Source: Spartinivicinus marinus
GTDB taxonomy: Bacteria > Pseudomonadota > Gammaproteobacteria > Pseudomonadales > Zooshikellaceae
Direction: 5' to 3'
Length of the DNA stretch: 64,000 nucleotides
Assembly (NCBI RefSeq): GCF_026309355.1
Contig: NZ_JAPJZK010000001.1
Location: 4,050,501 to 4,114,500, forward strand
The notes below the pieces were generated by a model. It made no database searches. It was not told the DNA's origin and was given only the letters and a program-made list of their open reading frames with translations. The translations under genes were made by a program, and so were the position numbers. Positions 18,698 to 29,660 of the stretch are shown here, in pieces (the stretch's first letter is position 1; the number at the start of each line of letters is the position of its first letter).

Positions 18698-19540
18698 ATG
18701 CATAAATACACAATTGTAAATTCTTTTGGCTGTGACCCCTTTACTGGAAACCCCGTCGCTGTTTTTTTTGATTGTGATGATCTTAATGCGAAATGCATGC
18801 AACAACTTGCGGCTGAGCTTAACTTGTCTGAAACAACATTTATTTGCCTACCTCAAAATGGTGGGGACGCCAGGGTTAAAATTTTTACGCCTGTCAATCA
18901 GCTAGGTTTTGCAGGACACCCATTACTTGGTACAGCAGTCGCTTTGGCAAAAACAAGAAAATGCTCAAAAATAAAAATAGAAACCTTAAAAGGCACTTTT
19001 CAATTTTCTGTTGAGCCGGTTAAAGAGAGTCCATTTACAGCCCATGTAGAAATGGAGCAACCAACCCCAGTCATTTCCTCTTACGAATATCAGCAAGCAT
19101 TACTTGAAGCTCTGGGCATAGCAAAAAGTACTTTACCCGTTGATATGTATGATGTTGGGCCTAGGCATGTATTTGTTGGGGTTGAAAGTATTTCTGTTCT
19201 GTCAAAAATCAGCCCTGATTTAAAAAAATTGTCGGTTTTCAAGAATATGGCGGCTCTTTGTTTTAGCCCTGATGATGCAGGTGGTTGGCGGCTTCGTATG
19301 TTTTCGCCAGCCTATGGCGTTGCAGAGGATGCCGCAACAGGGTCTGCAGCCGGTCCGTTAGCGTTACATCTTTGCCGGTATGGCTTTGCTGAGTTTGGTG
19401 AAAATATAAAAATTACCCAAGGTGTTGAAATGGGCAGACCATCCAGGATGAATGCTGTTGCCTGTATGGAGCAAAACACGCCAAGTATTAAAGCGGGTGG
19501 TTACGGATTTCAGATTGCAACTGGCGAATACTTTGTTTAG
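18698..19540 (+). CDS. phzF: DHHA isomerase PhzF
   Basis: The 280-residue protein is the diaminopimelate-epimerase-fold isomerase that converts DHHA to the reactive ketone used by PhzB. The catalytic set is visible: Glu45 in LNLSETTF, His74 in GFAGHPLLG and Asp211 in EDAATGSAAGP (Asp208 in the Pseudomonas enzyme). It follows the small gene by ~90 bases and precedes phzG by 9. Length and motifs are complete. Confidence 0.96.
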   Translation: MHKYTIVNSFGCDPFTGNPVAVFFDCDDLNAKCMQQLAAELNLSETTFICLPQNGGDARVKIFTPVNQLGFAGHPLLGTAVALAKTRKCSKIKIETLKGTFQFSVEPVKESPFTAHVEMEQPTPVISSYEYQQALLEALGIAKSTLPVDMYDVGPRHVFVGVESISVLSKISPDLKKLSVFKNMAALCFSPDDAGGWRLRMFSPAYGVAEDAATGSAAGPLALHLCRYGFAEFGENIKITQGVEMGRPSRMNAVACMEQNTPSIKAGGYGFQIATGEYFV

Positions 19541-19549
19541 GGAGTAACA

Positions 19550-20182
19550 ATGAGCAGTAAATTTGAAAGCATGACAGGTAAAGTAGATTATTGCTTTCCT
19601 GAATATGAGTCCCCTTCATATGATCCCATTGGTTTAGCGCAAAACTGGTATCAACAAGCAGTTGAAGAAAAAGTGCGTGAGCCACGGGCAATGGTGCTAG
19701 TTACAGCCAATAGTAGTGGCATGATGTCATCCCGGGTAATGGCTATTTTAGCGTTCTCCAATACTGGTATTGTCTTTGCCACTCATAGCTGCAGCAGAAA
19801 AATAAAAGATGCAGAAGAATCGCCTTTAGCTTGTGGGCATTTTTACTGGAAAGAACTGGGGCGGCAGCTTTCAGTGAGTGGAAGGATCAAATCGCTTGGA
19901 TATGAGCAGGCTGAAGAGGCATGGAGTAAGCGCCCAATTCCCTTGCATGCCATGTCAACTGTTTCTCGGCAAAGTGAACCCTTAAAGTCGTATGAACAGC
20001 TTCTTACTGCTGCACAGCAGCTTGAGGATGCGGGTGTACTCCCTTGTCCAGATCGGTTTAAGGTTTATGTGCTTGAGCCCCTTGCTATTGAGTTCTGGGC
20101 ATCAAGCTCCAACCGCTTGCATAGAAGGTTGCGGTTTGAGCGTACCGAAACAGCCTGGGAAAGTACCAAACTTCAACCTTAA
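19550..20182 (+). CDS. phzG: FMN-dependent oxidase PhzG
   Basis: The 210-residue protein is of the pyridoxamine-5-phosphate-oxidase fold. It begins the domain with DPIGLAQNWYQQAVE, carries the FMN-binding region PRAMVLVTANSSGMMSSRVM and FATHSCSRKIKD, and ends with the family's EFWASSSNRLHRRLRFER. PhzG oxidises the condensed hexahydro/tetrahydrophenazine to phenazine carboxylates. It has a GGAG site directly upstream and continues the phzDEFG run. Confidence 0.94.
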   Translation: MSSKFESMTGKVDYCFPEYESPSYDPIGLAQNWYQQAVEEKVREPRAMVLVTANSSGMMSSRVMAILAFSNTGIVFATHSCSRKIKDAEESPLACGHFYWKELGRQLSVSGRIKSLGYEQAEEAWSKRPIPLHAMSTVSRQSEPLKSYEQLLTAAQQLEDAGVLPCPDRFKVYVLEPLAIEFWASSSNRLHRRLRFERTETAWESTKLQP

Positions 20183-20214
20183 TCCTACTCACACTTCATT
20201 CAAGGCAGACACTC

Positions 20215-21273
20215 ATGGCTCAGCTTAGCTTTCAGCAACACTTAACCGATGTTATGAACTGGCATTTTTCACCAGATACTGGTTCCCCTTTCTGGCTGGG
20301 TATGCGCAATAAACTGGACTTTGACCCAATTAACGATGTTCGCTCATTGGCTGATTTGGCTTTGTTTCCCGATATCAGCGCTGCGCTGCGAGAGGTTGCT
20401 GTAGAAGATCTTCAGCCTAAAGGGCTCATCGATACCAAGCTTGCGGGTGTATTTGAAAGTGGTGGAACAACGGGCCAGGCAAAACGAGTGATCGCTTATG
20501 AAGAGTGGCTTACACAGCTTGTGAGCTGGCGTTTGGAAGGCTTTGGTCACTCAACTGACAAGCAACTCAAAAACACGTTAGCAATTATCCCTGGCGGACC
20601 CCACATAGTGGGTGCAATCAATCAGCGCCGGGCCAAAGCGCTAGGGGGGCACTGTTTTACTGTAGACTTGGACCCACGCTGGGTTAAAAAGCTAATTAAA
20701 TCAGGTGATACAGAGGGGGTTACAGCCTATTCTAATCATTTGATTGATCAAGCTGAGCCAATACTGGCTACTCAATCTATTGCCTATCTTGTTGCTACTC
20801 CGCCCTTATTAGAGGCTATCGCGCGTCGACGTTCACTGGCTGAATATCTTAATCAGACGCTTGAGATGATTACCTGGGGTGGCACCCAAATGGACGCAGA
20901 TACACTGGACTATCTACAGAGTGCAGTTTTTCCGGATGTCACCATGACTGCTAGCTATGGAAGCACCATGATTCTGTCTGAAACCAAGGCACGAATGGGC
21001 CAGGCTTATGATGGTTCACCTATTTTTGATAGCTTTGCACCCTATGTATTGCTTGAAGTCGTTGATACTGAAACAGGTAAGCCAGTTCAGTATGGTGAGA
21101 GAGGGCGGGTTGTTATGAATCATCTGAGCAAGTTCGCCCTTTTTCCTAATATTCTTGAGCGAGATACTGCTGTGAGGCTTACCTCTCAAGGTGACTATCC
21201 AGGTGTCGCTGTATCTGATGTAAAACCGGTTACCGAAGTTTCAGGTCAAGTTGTCATTGAGGGGGTGTATTGA
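20215..21273 (+). CDS. ehpF: EhpF/LuxE-like adenylating enzyme
   Basis: The 352-residue protein resembles EhpF, an atypical ANL-superfamily member that lacks the mobile C-terminal domain and is related to the acyl-protein synthetase LuxE. It has the phosphate loop ESGGTTGQAKR (about residues 81-91), WGGTQMDAD, and an adenine-site-like TASYGSTM. The usual C-terminal lysine domain is missing, as in EhpF. In griseoluteic acid synthesis this type of enzyme is thought to activate a carboxylate of phenazine-1,6-dicarboxylate for reduction. It overlaps the LuxC-like gene by one base (TGATG), so the two act together. Confidence 0.85.
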   Translation: MAQLSFQQHLTDVMNWHFSPDTGSPFWLGMRNKLDFDPINDVRSLADLALFPDISAALREVAVEDLQPKGLIDTKLAGVFESGGTTGQAKRVIAYEEWLTQLVSWRLEGFGHSTDKQLKNTLAIIPGGPHIVGAINQRRAKALGGHCFTVDLDPRWVKKLIKSGDTEGVTAYSNHLIDQAEPILATQSIAYLVATPPLLEAIARRRSLAEYLNQTLEMITWGGTQMDADTLDYLQSAVFPDVTMTASYGSTMILSETKARMGQAYDGSPIFDSFAPYVLLEVVDTETGKPVQYGERGRVVMNHLSKFALFPNILERDTAVRLTSQGDYPGVAVSDVKPVTEVSGQVVIEGVY

Positions 21274-22658
21274 TGCATTCCGATGAAAATAGAGCCGACA
21301 CTTGTGCTAACAGCCCTGTAGTTTATACGGTAGAAGCTCGTTGTCTTGGTGTTATCCAGAGCTCTCGTCGTCGCCAGGAAATATATGATGTTGCTAATAG
21401 CTTTGTTGGTGAAAGTGCTGTCATGCCGGCAATTTATATTCAGGATAAAATCGCCCAAATGCGTGAGGCGCCATCAAGCAGCCTTTCCGAACGGCTTGAG
21501 CGATTAAAAAAAGCAGGCCAGTTTTACGAGCAAGCGACATTAGCTGGTTTGGAACCCAAAGCCTATGCCAAACTTGTCACTAAGGTTACCGGCTTGCAGC
21601 CATCTGTCATTGAGCAGTCATTAGCCAACATTTCCCATGGCCTTCGGCATATGAGTGAAATTTTGCAAGCAGCGACTCCAGCAGGGGCCGTCTGGGAATA
21701 CAGTCACCCCTTAGTGAATAGTGGTTGTAGCCTTTTTTCGCGAAGGGGAGAGGTCGTCTCAATTATTGCTGCGGGTAATGGGCCTGGTGCTCATGGTCTC
21801 TGGCCTCAAGCTGTTGCAATGGGCTACCGGACCCTTGTTCGCCCTTCAACCAGAGAACCCTTCACCGCACAGCGCCTTATTTGTGCCCTTGAGCAGGCTG
21901 GGCTAGCAGACTATGTGGCACTGATCCCTACAGATCATAAGGGGGTAGAAACGTTGATTTCGCAAAGTGATCTGGCTGTTGTATATGGCGGTCCAGATGT
22001 TGCTGCCCGGTATGGTAGTAATCCACGTGTGCTTGTTCAGGGACCAGGCCAGTCAAAAGTTGTTGTTGGTAACGATGTTTGTCATGAAGAAGCGGTTGAG
22101 GTAGTTGCTCAATCGGTTTTATCACTTGGAGGAGCGGCTTGTGTGTCGGCTAGTGCAGTATTGGTGGAGGAGAACCCAGGGGGCTTTGCTAGAAAATTAA
22201 GGCAGGTGTTTGAAGCTCACTCCCAAGTTCAGCCGATGGCTTTAGCTAAAAAACAAGAAGCTGAAATTTATGAAAATCTACTGAGATCTGATGATGCCCC
22301 CTGGAATTATGATCGTACTTTGATTTCTGAGGGTTGTCCTTTAAAACCCCATGTTGCATTGGTTGAAAGTGCTTCTGATTCCAAAGTTCAGCGAGAGCTT
22401 CCCTTTCCTTGTGTCACGATTGCCCCCTTCAACCAGCTGGGAGAGGAAGGCTATAAAGCCTTATCTGGCTCGCTGGTCGTGACACTGCTTACACATCAGA
22501 AAAGTATCATTAACAAAGTACTTGGAGATTCTTCGATAGCTAATGTTTATATAGGCCATATTCCCACTACCTGGATGGACTATCGTGTGCCCCATGACGG
22601 TTATTTAGCTGATTTTTTAATGTGTAACCGAGGAATACGAATTGATCCTCTCTGGTGA
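21273..22658 (+). CDS. ehpG: EhpG/LuxC-like acyl reductase
   Basis: The 461-residue protein (ATG at 21273 preferred to the TTG at 21270) has the aldehyde-dehydrogenase-like fold of LuxC fatty acyl reductases. It contains ISHGLRHMSEIL, a nucleotide-binding AAGNGPGAHGLWPQ, and the probable acyl-enzyme nucleophile Cys290 in GGAACVSAS. Paired with the EhpF-like protein it would reduce an activated phenazine carboxylate to the aldehyde with NADPH. The SDR upstream, or this enzyme itself, could complete the reduction to hydroxymethyl. It is the last gene of the cluster. The ehpG name is given from memory of the ehp cluster and is less certain than the family. Confidence 0.82.
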   Translation: MHSDENRADTCANSPVVYTVEARCLGVIQSSRRRQEIYDVANSFVGESAVMPAIYIQDKIAQMREAPSSSLSERLERLKKAGQFYEQATLAGLEPKAYAKLVTKVTGLQPSVIEQSLANISHGLRHMSEILQAATPAGAVWEYSHPLVNSGCSLFSRRGEVVSIIAAGNGPGAHGLWPQAVAMGYRTLVRPSTREPFTAQRLICALEQAGLADYVALIPTDHKGVETLISQSDLAVVYGGPDVAARYGSNPRVLVQGPGQSKVVVGNDVCHEEAVEVVAQSVLSLGGAACVSASAVLVEENPGGFARKLRQVFEAHSQVQPMALAKKQEAEIYENLLRSDDAPWNYDRTLISEGCPLKPHVALVESASDSKVQRELPFPCVTIAPFNQLGEEGYKALSGSLVVTLLTHQKSIINKVLGDSSIANVYIGHIPTTWMDYRVPHDGYLADFLMCNRGIRIDPLW

Positions 22659-23081
22659 AACTAGTGTACCCTGATCAATCGCTAGGGATATAAGTACTTA
22701 CTATTATTTTTCTTGTTCATAGATATATTTTATACTGCGCAGAAAAATTCAATAATATCATTGAAATTATTTAAAACAACGGTTTGCCAGTGAGTGTTCT
22801 CTACGTTTTCTCTTACTCACTTTTTTCAAATAATTGTGTAGTTGTATATTGGTTATTTTAAGGGCTGATAGGCATATCAGCACCACATTGAACAATGGGC
22901 AGGTATTTAATTATCGGGATTGGGAGTTGCAGGAGCGGTCTGTTTAGTTTTTATAAGGGGAGTTACGAGTAGAGACGGCATTTGAAACGGTCAATATAAT
23001 TATCGAAAAAAGACTTACTGCTAGCCGTCTTTGCTAAACCGTTTGAATAAAAGGATGTATGAATAGCCTTAGGACAGCTTG
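22659..23081. other. Intergenic region at the right edge of the phenazine cluster
   Basis: About 420 AT-rich bases hold no gene that I can support. There is no strong terminator directly after the LuxC-like gene, and I see no transposase sequence, so the right boundary of the cluster is not marked by an obvious mobile element. Confidence 0.5.
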
Positions 23082-23557
23082 TTAAGGTCTAATTATTTCT
23101 ACTGTACCATCTGGCTTAGTAAGATCTTCTCTATTTTGGTTTACCCAAAGGACGAAAGACTGCATAGGCACTGTTGCTTTTAACCCTAATCGAATGTAAT
23201 TGTCAATTGCCCTAGTTATGTAGAAAATTGATTCAGTTTCAAGTGCATATTCTTTTGATGTACCATAGACCTGAGTTGAGTGCTTAAAGCGTTTCTAACT
23301 AGATTGAGGTGCTGATCGTTCAACTCTTTTGGCGTAAGGCTATGTTTATTTTTTTCCAAAATTAGTTTAAGGGCATCGTGGGCTGTTTGCTTTTCTTGTT
23401 TTTTTAATAGACCGCTAAATATTCCATCTGCGGCGCCAGCAAGGGTTATCGAACAGATAAAATCTTGTTCATTAAGGAAGAGTAAAATCCCTTTCTCCAA
23501 TTGATGTAATCCTATCTCTGTTTCGGTCAAAGAAGTCATTCTATCATAGTGAGGCAT
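23082..23557 (-). pseudogene. Hypothetical ~158-residue protein, frameshifted
   Basis: The first ~92 codons (from 23557) read a helical protein (TEIGLHQLEKGILLFLNEQ, SITLAGAADGIFSGLL, LNDQHLNLVRNALSTQ). Near 23270 the frame shifts. The shifted frame continues sensibly as YGTSKEYALETESIFYITRA, then LGLKATVPMQSFVLWVNQ, ending with IIRP and a stop at 23082. The uninterrupted product would be ~158 residues. Either the gene is recently inactivated or there is a one-base sequencing error. I do not know its function. Confidence 0.6.
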
Positions 23558-23630
23558 ATTCTCACCCTTAACAATCGAGTCATCTTACTTGATGTGTTTG
23601 TGTTAGTTTTTTTATACTTTAAACTACCTA

Positions 23631-24287
23631 CTAATTTGAGGCCATAATTTTTTGATAGATATTATCAAGTTTTTGATTGATGATATTCATATCTTTAGGT
23701 TCAATTGCCTCAAATATAATGCCAGCTCCCTCTACTGCTTTTTGTTTTATTTGATCTCTCTGCTGAGCATAAGCTTGGTTGTGACCTTTACCGTTATACT
23801 CAATAACAAGTACAGGAAGGTATCTTCTGTTAGTAATACAGAAATCTACTCGTTTAGAATTTATTATTGCATGGACATCATTATCATGATGTCCGAGTAG
23901 CTGACCTAAATTAACTTGAGCAAATACTAATAATTGCTTGCTTTTAAAAAAATTCACGAGAACCCAGTATAGTTTAACTTCTGAGTGATTAAGGAGAGGT
24001 TTGCTAGTATATGTGTATTGGTTAACTTGATTAAGCTGTTCTTCATAAAACTGTAGTTTTTCGTCATCTTTATCACTAAGAGTATTTCTGCCTTCAATTT
24101 CACTAACTGAAGTTGTATCCAAATTACTTGCAGATTTATTTTCATTTTGACGCTGGTTATTTGGGAGGTGGGAAGAGGTGACGGCATGAGAGTGTTTGTC
24201 TTCTTTTCTTTTATTAGGTTTGCTGAAATACCAAATAATAACAATGGCTATAATAATCCAAAATGACCATGAATCTAAAAGCATCAA
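23631..24287 (-). CDS. DUF2726 protein with N-terminal membrane anchor
   Basis: The 218-residue protein has one hydrophobic N-terminal segment (SWSFWIIIAIVIIWYF), a polar linker, and a C-terminal DUF2726 domain (about residues 90-215). The domain contains KLYWVLVNFF, RVDFCITNRRYLPVLVIEYN and KQKAVEGAGIIFEAIEP, which resembles a restriction-endonuclease-like fold with a D...ExK-type arrangement (D in VDF, E in IEYNGKG). It is probably a membrane-anchored nuclease-like protein. The role is unknown. Confidence 0.7.
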   Translation of the reverse strand: MMLLDSWSFWIIIAIVIIWYFSKPNKRKEDKHSHAVTSSHLPNNQRQNENKSASNLDTTSVSEIEGRNTLSDKDDEKLQFYEEQLNQVNQYTYTSKPLLNHSEVKLYWVLVNFFKSKQLLVFAQVNLGQLLGHHDNDVHAIINSKRVDFCITNRRYLPVLVIEYNGKGHNQAYAQQRDQIKQKAVEGAGIIFEAIEPKDMNIINQKLDNIYQKIMASN

Positions 24288-24485
24288 CTAACACTCATTT
24301 GCAGTTTGAAAAAGAGACAGCAAGCTCAAGCTATCAAAAAATCTCTATAAGCCCAATTCGATAAACTTTGTCGATTAGTAACTGGTTATCGGGTGAGGAT
24401 ATTTACTTTGAAATAGCTGCTACGCGGAACAACTAGCATTTTTTTATTTCAATTTAAGTCGCTGTCGCTAGTCTTACAATAGTAG

Positions 24486-24508
24486 CCTTCTCCCCGAAGG
24501 GGAGAAGG
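24486..24508. repeat. REP-type palindrome
   Basis: CCTTCTCCCC, loop GAA, GGGGAGAAGG: a perfect 10-bp stem, 88 bases downstream of gatB. The same core is found at 39867-39891. There is no T-run after it in gatB orientation, so it resembles a REP element more than a simple terminator, though it may stabilise or end the gatB message. Confidence 0.75.
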
Positions 24509-24596
24509 AACCTGGTTTGGAGTTTTTCTGTAATGCCTCAAAACAAAGGGGAGCTGTACTCTATTTTTATTGAAAAAAATAAATATTGCCCTAAAA

Positions 24597-26042
24597 CTAC
24601 CCCTTCAATTTCTCCCGCAACAATTTATTTACCACTCCTGGTTCTGCTGCGCCGCGGGAGGCTTTCATTACCTGGCCAACAAAAAAGCCGATCATTTTGC
24701 CTTGCTTGGCTTCTTCGGCACTGCGGTATTGCTCAACTTGTGCAGCATTATTAGCAATGACTTCATCGATCATGGCTTCAATCGCTGAGGTATCAGTAAT
24801 GGATTTTAAATTGCGCTTTTCGATGATTTCATCGGCTGAGCCTTCGCCGTTCCACATAGCTTCAAAAACAGTTTTTGCCCCTTTGCTGGAAATGGTTTCG
24901 TCTTTTAAGCGGATTAGCATTTCGCCTAACTGTTTTGCTGAAACAGGGCTTTCGCTGATTTCCAGTTGGTTTTTATTGAGGCGACTGGCCAGCTCGCCCA
25001 TTACCCAGTTGGCGGCAAATTTCGGGTCTTGGCATTGGCTAGCAACCGCTTCGAAATATTCAGCGTTTTCACGGTTGGCTGATAGAACACCAGCGTCGTA
25101 TTCACTTAAGCCTAATTCATCAATAAAGCGTTGCCGCTTTTGCTCAGGTAATTCAGGAAGTGTACTTCTTACTTCATTTAAAAATTCTACTGACAATACT
25201 ATTGGTAGTAAATCAGGGCAGGGGAAGTAACGGTAATCGTTGGCTTCTTCTTTGCCACGCATAGAACGAGTTTCGTCTTTTTCAGAATCATACAGGCGGG
25301 TTTCCTGGACGATTTTGCCGCCGCTTTCTAGTACATCAATATGCCGCTCAATTTCAAAATTAATGGCTTTTTCAATAAAACGGAAAGAGTTGACGTTTTT
25401 AATTTCTGTGCGGGTGCCCAGTTTCTCACTGCCTTGCGGGCGGATGGATACGTTAGCATCACAACGCATGGAGCCTTCCGCCATGTTGCCATCAGATATC
25501 CCTAAATAACGGATGATCGAATGAATCGTTTTTAAATAGGCAACGGCTTCTTTTGCAGAACGTAAGTCTGGGTCAGATACAATTTCTAATAAGGGTGTGC
25601 CGGCTCGGTTCAGGTCGATACCAGTCATGCCATGAAAATCTTCATGGAGTGATTTACCCGCATCTTCTTCTAAGTGAGCACGGGTTACACCGATGCGTCT
25701 GGTTTCACCATCGTCCAAGGTGATGTCTACATAACCAGGGCCTACAATGGGTAAATCCATTTGGCTGGTTTGATAGCCTTTTGGCAGGTCGGGGTAAAAG
25801 TAATTTTTTCTGGCAAATATGTTGCGCTGATTAATTTGTGCATGAATAGCCATACCAAACATGGTGGCCATTCGCACGGCTTCTTTGTTCACTACGGGTA
25901 AAATACCAGGCAGCCCTAAATCAACAGCGCAAGCCTGGGTATTGGGTTCGGCACCAAAGGCAGTGCTGGCACCTGAAAATATTTTAGATTGTGTGGCGAG
26001 CTGAACGTGAATTTCCAGCCCAATAACAACTTCCCATTTCAC
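24597..26042 (-). CDS. gatB: Aspartyl/glutamyl-tRNA amidotransferase subunit B
   Basis: This 481-residue protein is of standard length. It shows the N-terminal [15 protein letters not shown] and [16 protein letters not shown], the catalytic cradle ([45 protein letters not shown]) and the C-terminal tRNA-binding YqeY-like tail ending [16 protein letters not shown]. GatB phosphorylates and amidates misacylated Glu-tRNA(Gln) or Asp-tRNA(Asn) with ammonia channelled from GatA. It is the last gene of the gatCAB operon, 12 bases after gatA. Confidence 0.98.
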   Translation of the reverse strand: MKWEVVIGLEIHVQLATQSKIFSGASTAFGAEPNTQACAVDLGLPGILPVVNKEAVRMATMFGMAIHAQINQRNIFARKNYFYPDLPKGYQTSQMDLPIVGPGYVDITLDDGETRRIGVTRAHLEEDAGKSLHEDFHGMTGIDLNRAGTPLLEIVSDPDLRSAKEAVAYLKTIHSIIRYLGISDGNMAEGSMRCDANVSIRPQGSEKLGTRTEIKNVNSFRFIEKAINFEIERHIDVLESGGKIVQETRLYDSEKDETRSMRGKEEANDYRYFPCPDLLPIVLSVEFLNEVRSTLPELPEQKRQRFIDELGLSEYDAGVLSANRENAEYFEAVASQCQDPKFAANWVMGELASRLNKNQLEISESPVSAKQLGEMLIRLKDETISSKGAKTVFEAMWNGEGSADEIIEKRNLKSITDTSAIEAMIDEVIANNAAQVEQYRSAEEAKQGKMIGFFVGQVMKASRGAAEPGVVNKLLREKLKG

Positions 26043-26054
26043 GATAAATTCCCC

Positions 26055-27512
26055 TTATACCTGCGTTGCGGTTGGTAATTGTTGGTGCCAGTTGGTCTGT
26101 TGCTGAAATTGGTGAGCCACATTTAATAGTCTGGCTTCAGCAAAGTAGTTACCAATCAGTTGCATACCCGTAGGTAGGCCTTTGGTAAAGCCCACTGGAA
26201 TTGACATAGCAGGTAAGCCAGCCAGGTTGGTGGAAATGGTATAAATATCCGATAAATACATCGCTACCGGGTCGTTGGTTTTTTCGCCCAGCTTAAACGC
26301 GGGGGATGGGGTAGTAGGGCCAACAATAACATCTACATCATTAAAGGCGGCCACAAAATCGTTTTTAATTAATCGTCTCAGCTTTTGGGCTTTGATGTAA
26401 TAAGCATCATAATAGCCAGCAGATAAGGCATAAGTGCCAACTAAAATACGCCGTTTGACTTCAGAGCCAAAGCCTTCAGCTCGGGTGCGCTTATATAGGT
26501 CTTCCAGGTCTTTGGGGTCTTCACAGCGGTGGCCAAATCGTACACCATCAAAACGGGATAAATTGGAAGAGCACTCCGCTGGGGCAATGACATAATAAGC
26601 GGGTAATGCCAGGTGAGAATTAGCCAAACTGATTTCTTTAACTGTTGCACCCAACTTTTCCAGTTCTTTAATGGCCTGCTCTACATTAGCGGCGATCTGG
26701 CTATCTAAATCGGCAGAAAAATATTCTTTAGGCAAGCCTATTTTCAGCCCAGCAATACTGTCGTTAAGCGTGGCTGTATAATCTGGTACGGGCTCATTGG
26801 CACAGGTTGAGTCTTTTTCATCAAACCCTGCCATGATATTCATTAACAAGGCGGCATCTTCGGCGGTTTGGGTGATTGGGCCAGCTTGATCAAGGCTTGA
26901 AGCAAAGGCAATCATGCCCCAACGAGATACACGACCATAGGTGGGTTTTAATCCGGTAATGCCACATAAGGCAGCAGGTTGGCGAATGGAGCCGCCCGTA
27001 TCTGTGCCTGTGGCTGCAGGTGCCAACCGGGCAGCAACGGCTGCAGCCGAACCACCTGATGAGCCGCCAGGAGTAGAGTCTAATTGCCAAGGGTTCTTGA
27101 CTGCACCAAAGTAACTGGTTTCGTTGGAAGAGCCCATGGCAAACTCATCCATATTGGTTTTACCCAACATAACACAACCTGCGTCTTGGAACTTTTGTGA
27201 GACAGTTGACTCATAAGGGGCAATAAAGTTAGAGAGCATTTTAGAGCCGCAGGTTGTTTTAATGCCATTTGTACAAAAAATGTCCTTATGAGCAATAGGG
27301 ACGCCGGTTAATAGGCCTGCATTATTATTTGCACGGCAATTGTCGGCTGCTTTGGCTGCAGTTAGCGCCTGGTCTTCCGTGATACTGATAAAACTATTCA
27401 GCTGATTATCGAACTGCTTAATCTGGTTCAAGTAATGCTGGGTTAGTTCAACACTGGAAAATTCGCCTTTGGCAAGACCAGCTGCCAGTTGCGCTACAGT
27501 TTTGTTTTGCAT
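26055..27512 (-). CDS. gatA: Aspartyl/glutamyl-tRNA amidotransferase subunit A
   Basis: The 485-residue amidase-signature protein provides ammonia from glutamine. The Ser-cisSer-Lys catalytic set is visible: Lys in IAHKDIFCT, the serines in [15 protein letters not shown] and [15 protein letters not shown]. It stands between gatC and gatB on the minus strand, as in most gammaproteobacteria that use the transamidation route. Length and motifs are complete. Confidence 0.98.
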   Translation of the reverse strand: MQNKTVAQLAAGLAKGEFSSVELTQHYLNQIKQFDNQLNSFISITEDQALTAAKAADNCRANNNAGLLTGVPIAHKDIFCTNGIKTTCGSKMLSNFIAPYESTVSQKFQDAGCVMLGKTNMDEFAMGSSNETSYFGAVKNPWQLDSTPGGSSGGSAAAVAARLAPAATGTDTGGSIRQPAALCGITGLKPTYGRVSRWGMIAFASSLDQAGPITQTAEDAALLMNIMAGFDEKDSTCANEPVPDYTATLNDSIAGLKIGLPKEYFSADLDSQIAANVEQAIKELEKLGATVKEISLANSHLALPAYYVIAPAECSSNLSRFDGVRFGHRCEDPKDLEDLYKRTRAEGFGSEVKRRILVGTYALSAGYYDAYYIKAQKLRRLIKNDFVAAFNDVDVIVGPTTPSPAFKLGEKTNDPVAMYLSDIYTISTNLAGLPAMSIPVGFTKGLPTGMQLIGNYFAEARLLNVAHQFQQQTNWHQQLPTATQV

Positions 27513-27596
27513 GGTAATTACAGGTCCTATTGGATTGTACAGGTCCTAATACAGGTGTTTGTGCGGCAAGGTGATAGTTTTTGCTGACGGACTTGA

Positions 27597-27884
27597 TTAC
27601 TCAATAACCTTAGGTACCAAATACAAGCCGTTTTCAGTAGCAGGGGCAATGGCCTGAAAGGTTTCCCGCTGGTTGGTTTCGGTGACTGCATCTGCGCGCA
27701 GCCGTTGTTCCATCTCCAGTGGGTGAGCCAAAGGCTCTACATTATCAGTATCAGCAGCCTGCATTTGGTCGATCATGGTTAAAATTTGGGTTAACCCTTC
27801 AGTAGTATTGGCAATATCTTGCTGGTCGATAGCAATGCGTGCCAGGTGGGCTATTTTTTCAACATCGGTTTGATCAAGGGCCAT
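27597..27884 (-). CDS. gatC: Aspartyl/glutamyl-tRNA amidotransferase subunit C
   Basis: From the ATG at 27884 (GGAGAG ribosome site) the product has 95 residues, the usual GatC length. The start at 27908 would add eight atypical residues. The family features are an N-terminal helix with [12 protein letters not shown], and the C-terminal belt [13 protein letters not shown]...[16 protein letters not shown]. GatC wraps around the GatA-GatB interface and stabilises the complex. It is the first gene of the operon. Confidence 0.95.
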   Translation of the reverse strand: MALDQTDVEKIAHLARIAIDQQDIANTTEGLTQILTMIDQMQAADTDNVEPLAHPLEMEQRLRADAVTETNQRETFQAIAPATENGLYLVPKVIE

Positions 27885-29477
<1,593 letters not shown>

Positions 29478-29660
29478 TCAAAACCAATAGGACTTACTAG
29501 AGCTTAAGTGAGTCTAATTGATAAGGTATTCAACATTGCAAGACAGATTTTTTTATGGTCTTGCAACCTATTCAGTAGGTAGGAGACTGTTGTAGCTTAA
29601 TTCTTAATTAAAGGTATTGGCTTTTTAAGGTAACAGTCTCCAATGTAGTTAAAAGACAAA

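Noticed and set aside
15000-20182. Complete seven-gene phzABCDEFG operon
   Set aside because: There is only one phzA/B-type gene and no DAHP synthase (phzC) anywhere in the cluster.
20215-22658. lux (bioluminescence) operon
   Set aside because: LuxE- and LuxC-like genes are present but luxA, luxB and luxD are not. They follow phzG directly and match the griseoluteic-acid EhpF/EhpG type better.
24533-24788. Short plus-strand frames beside the REP palindrome
   Set aside because: They run antisense into gatB and have no ribosome site or recognisable motif.
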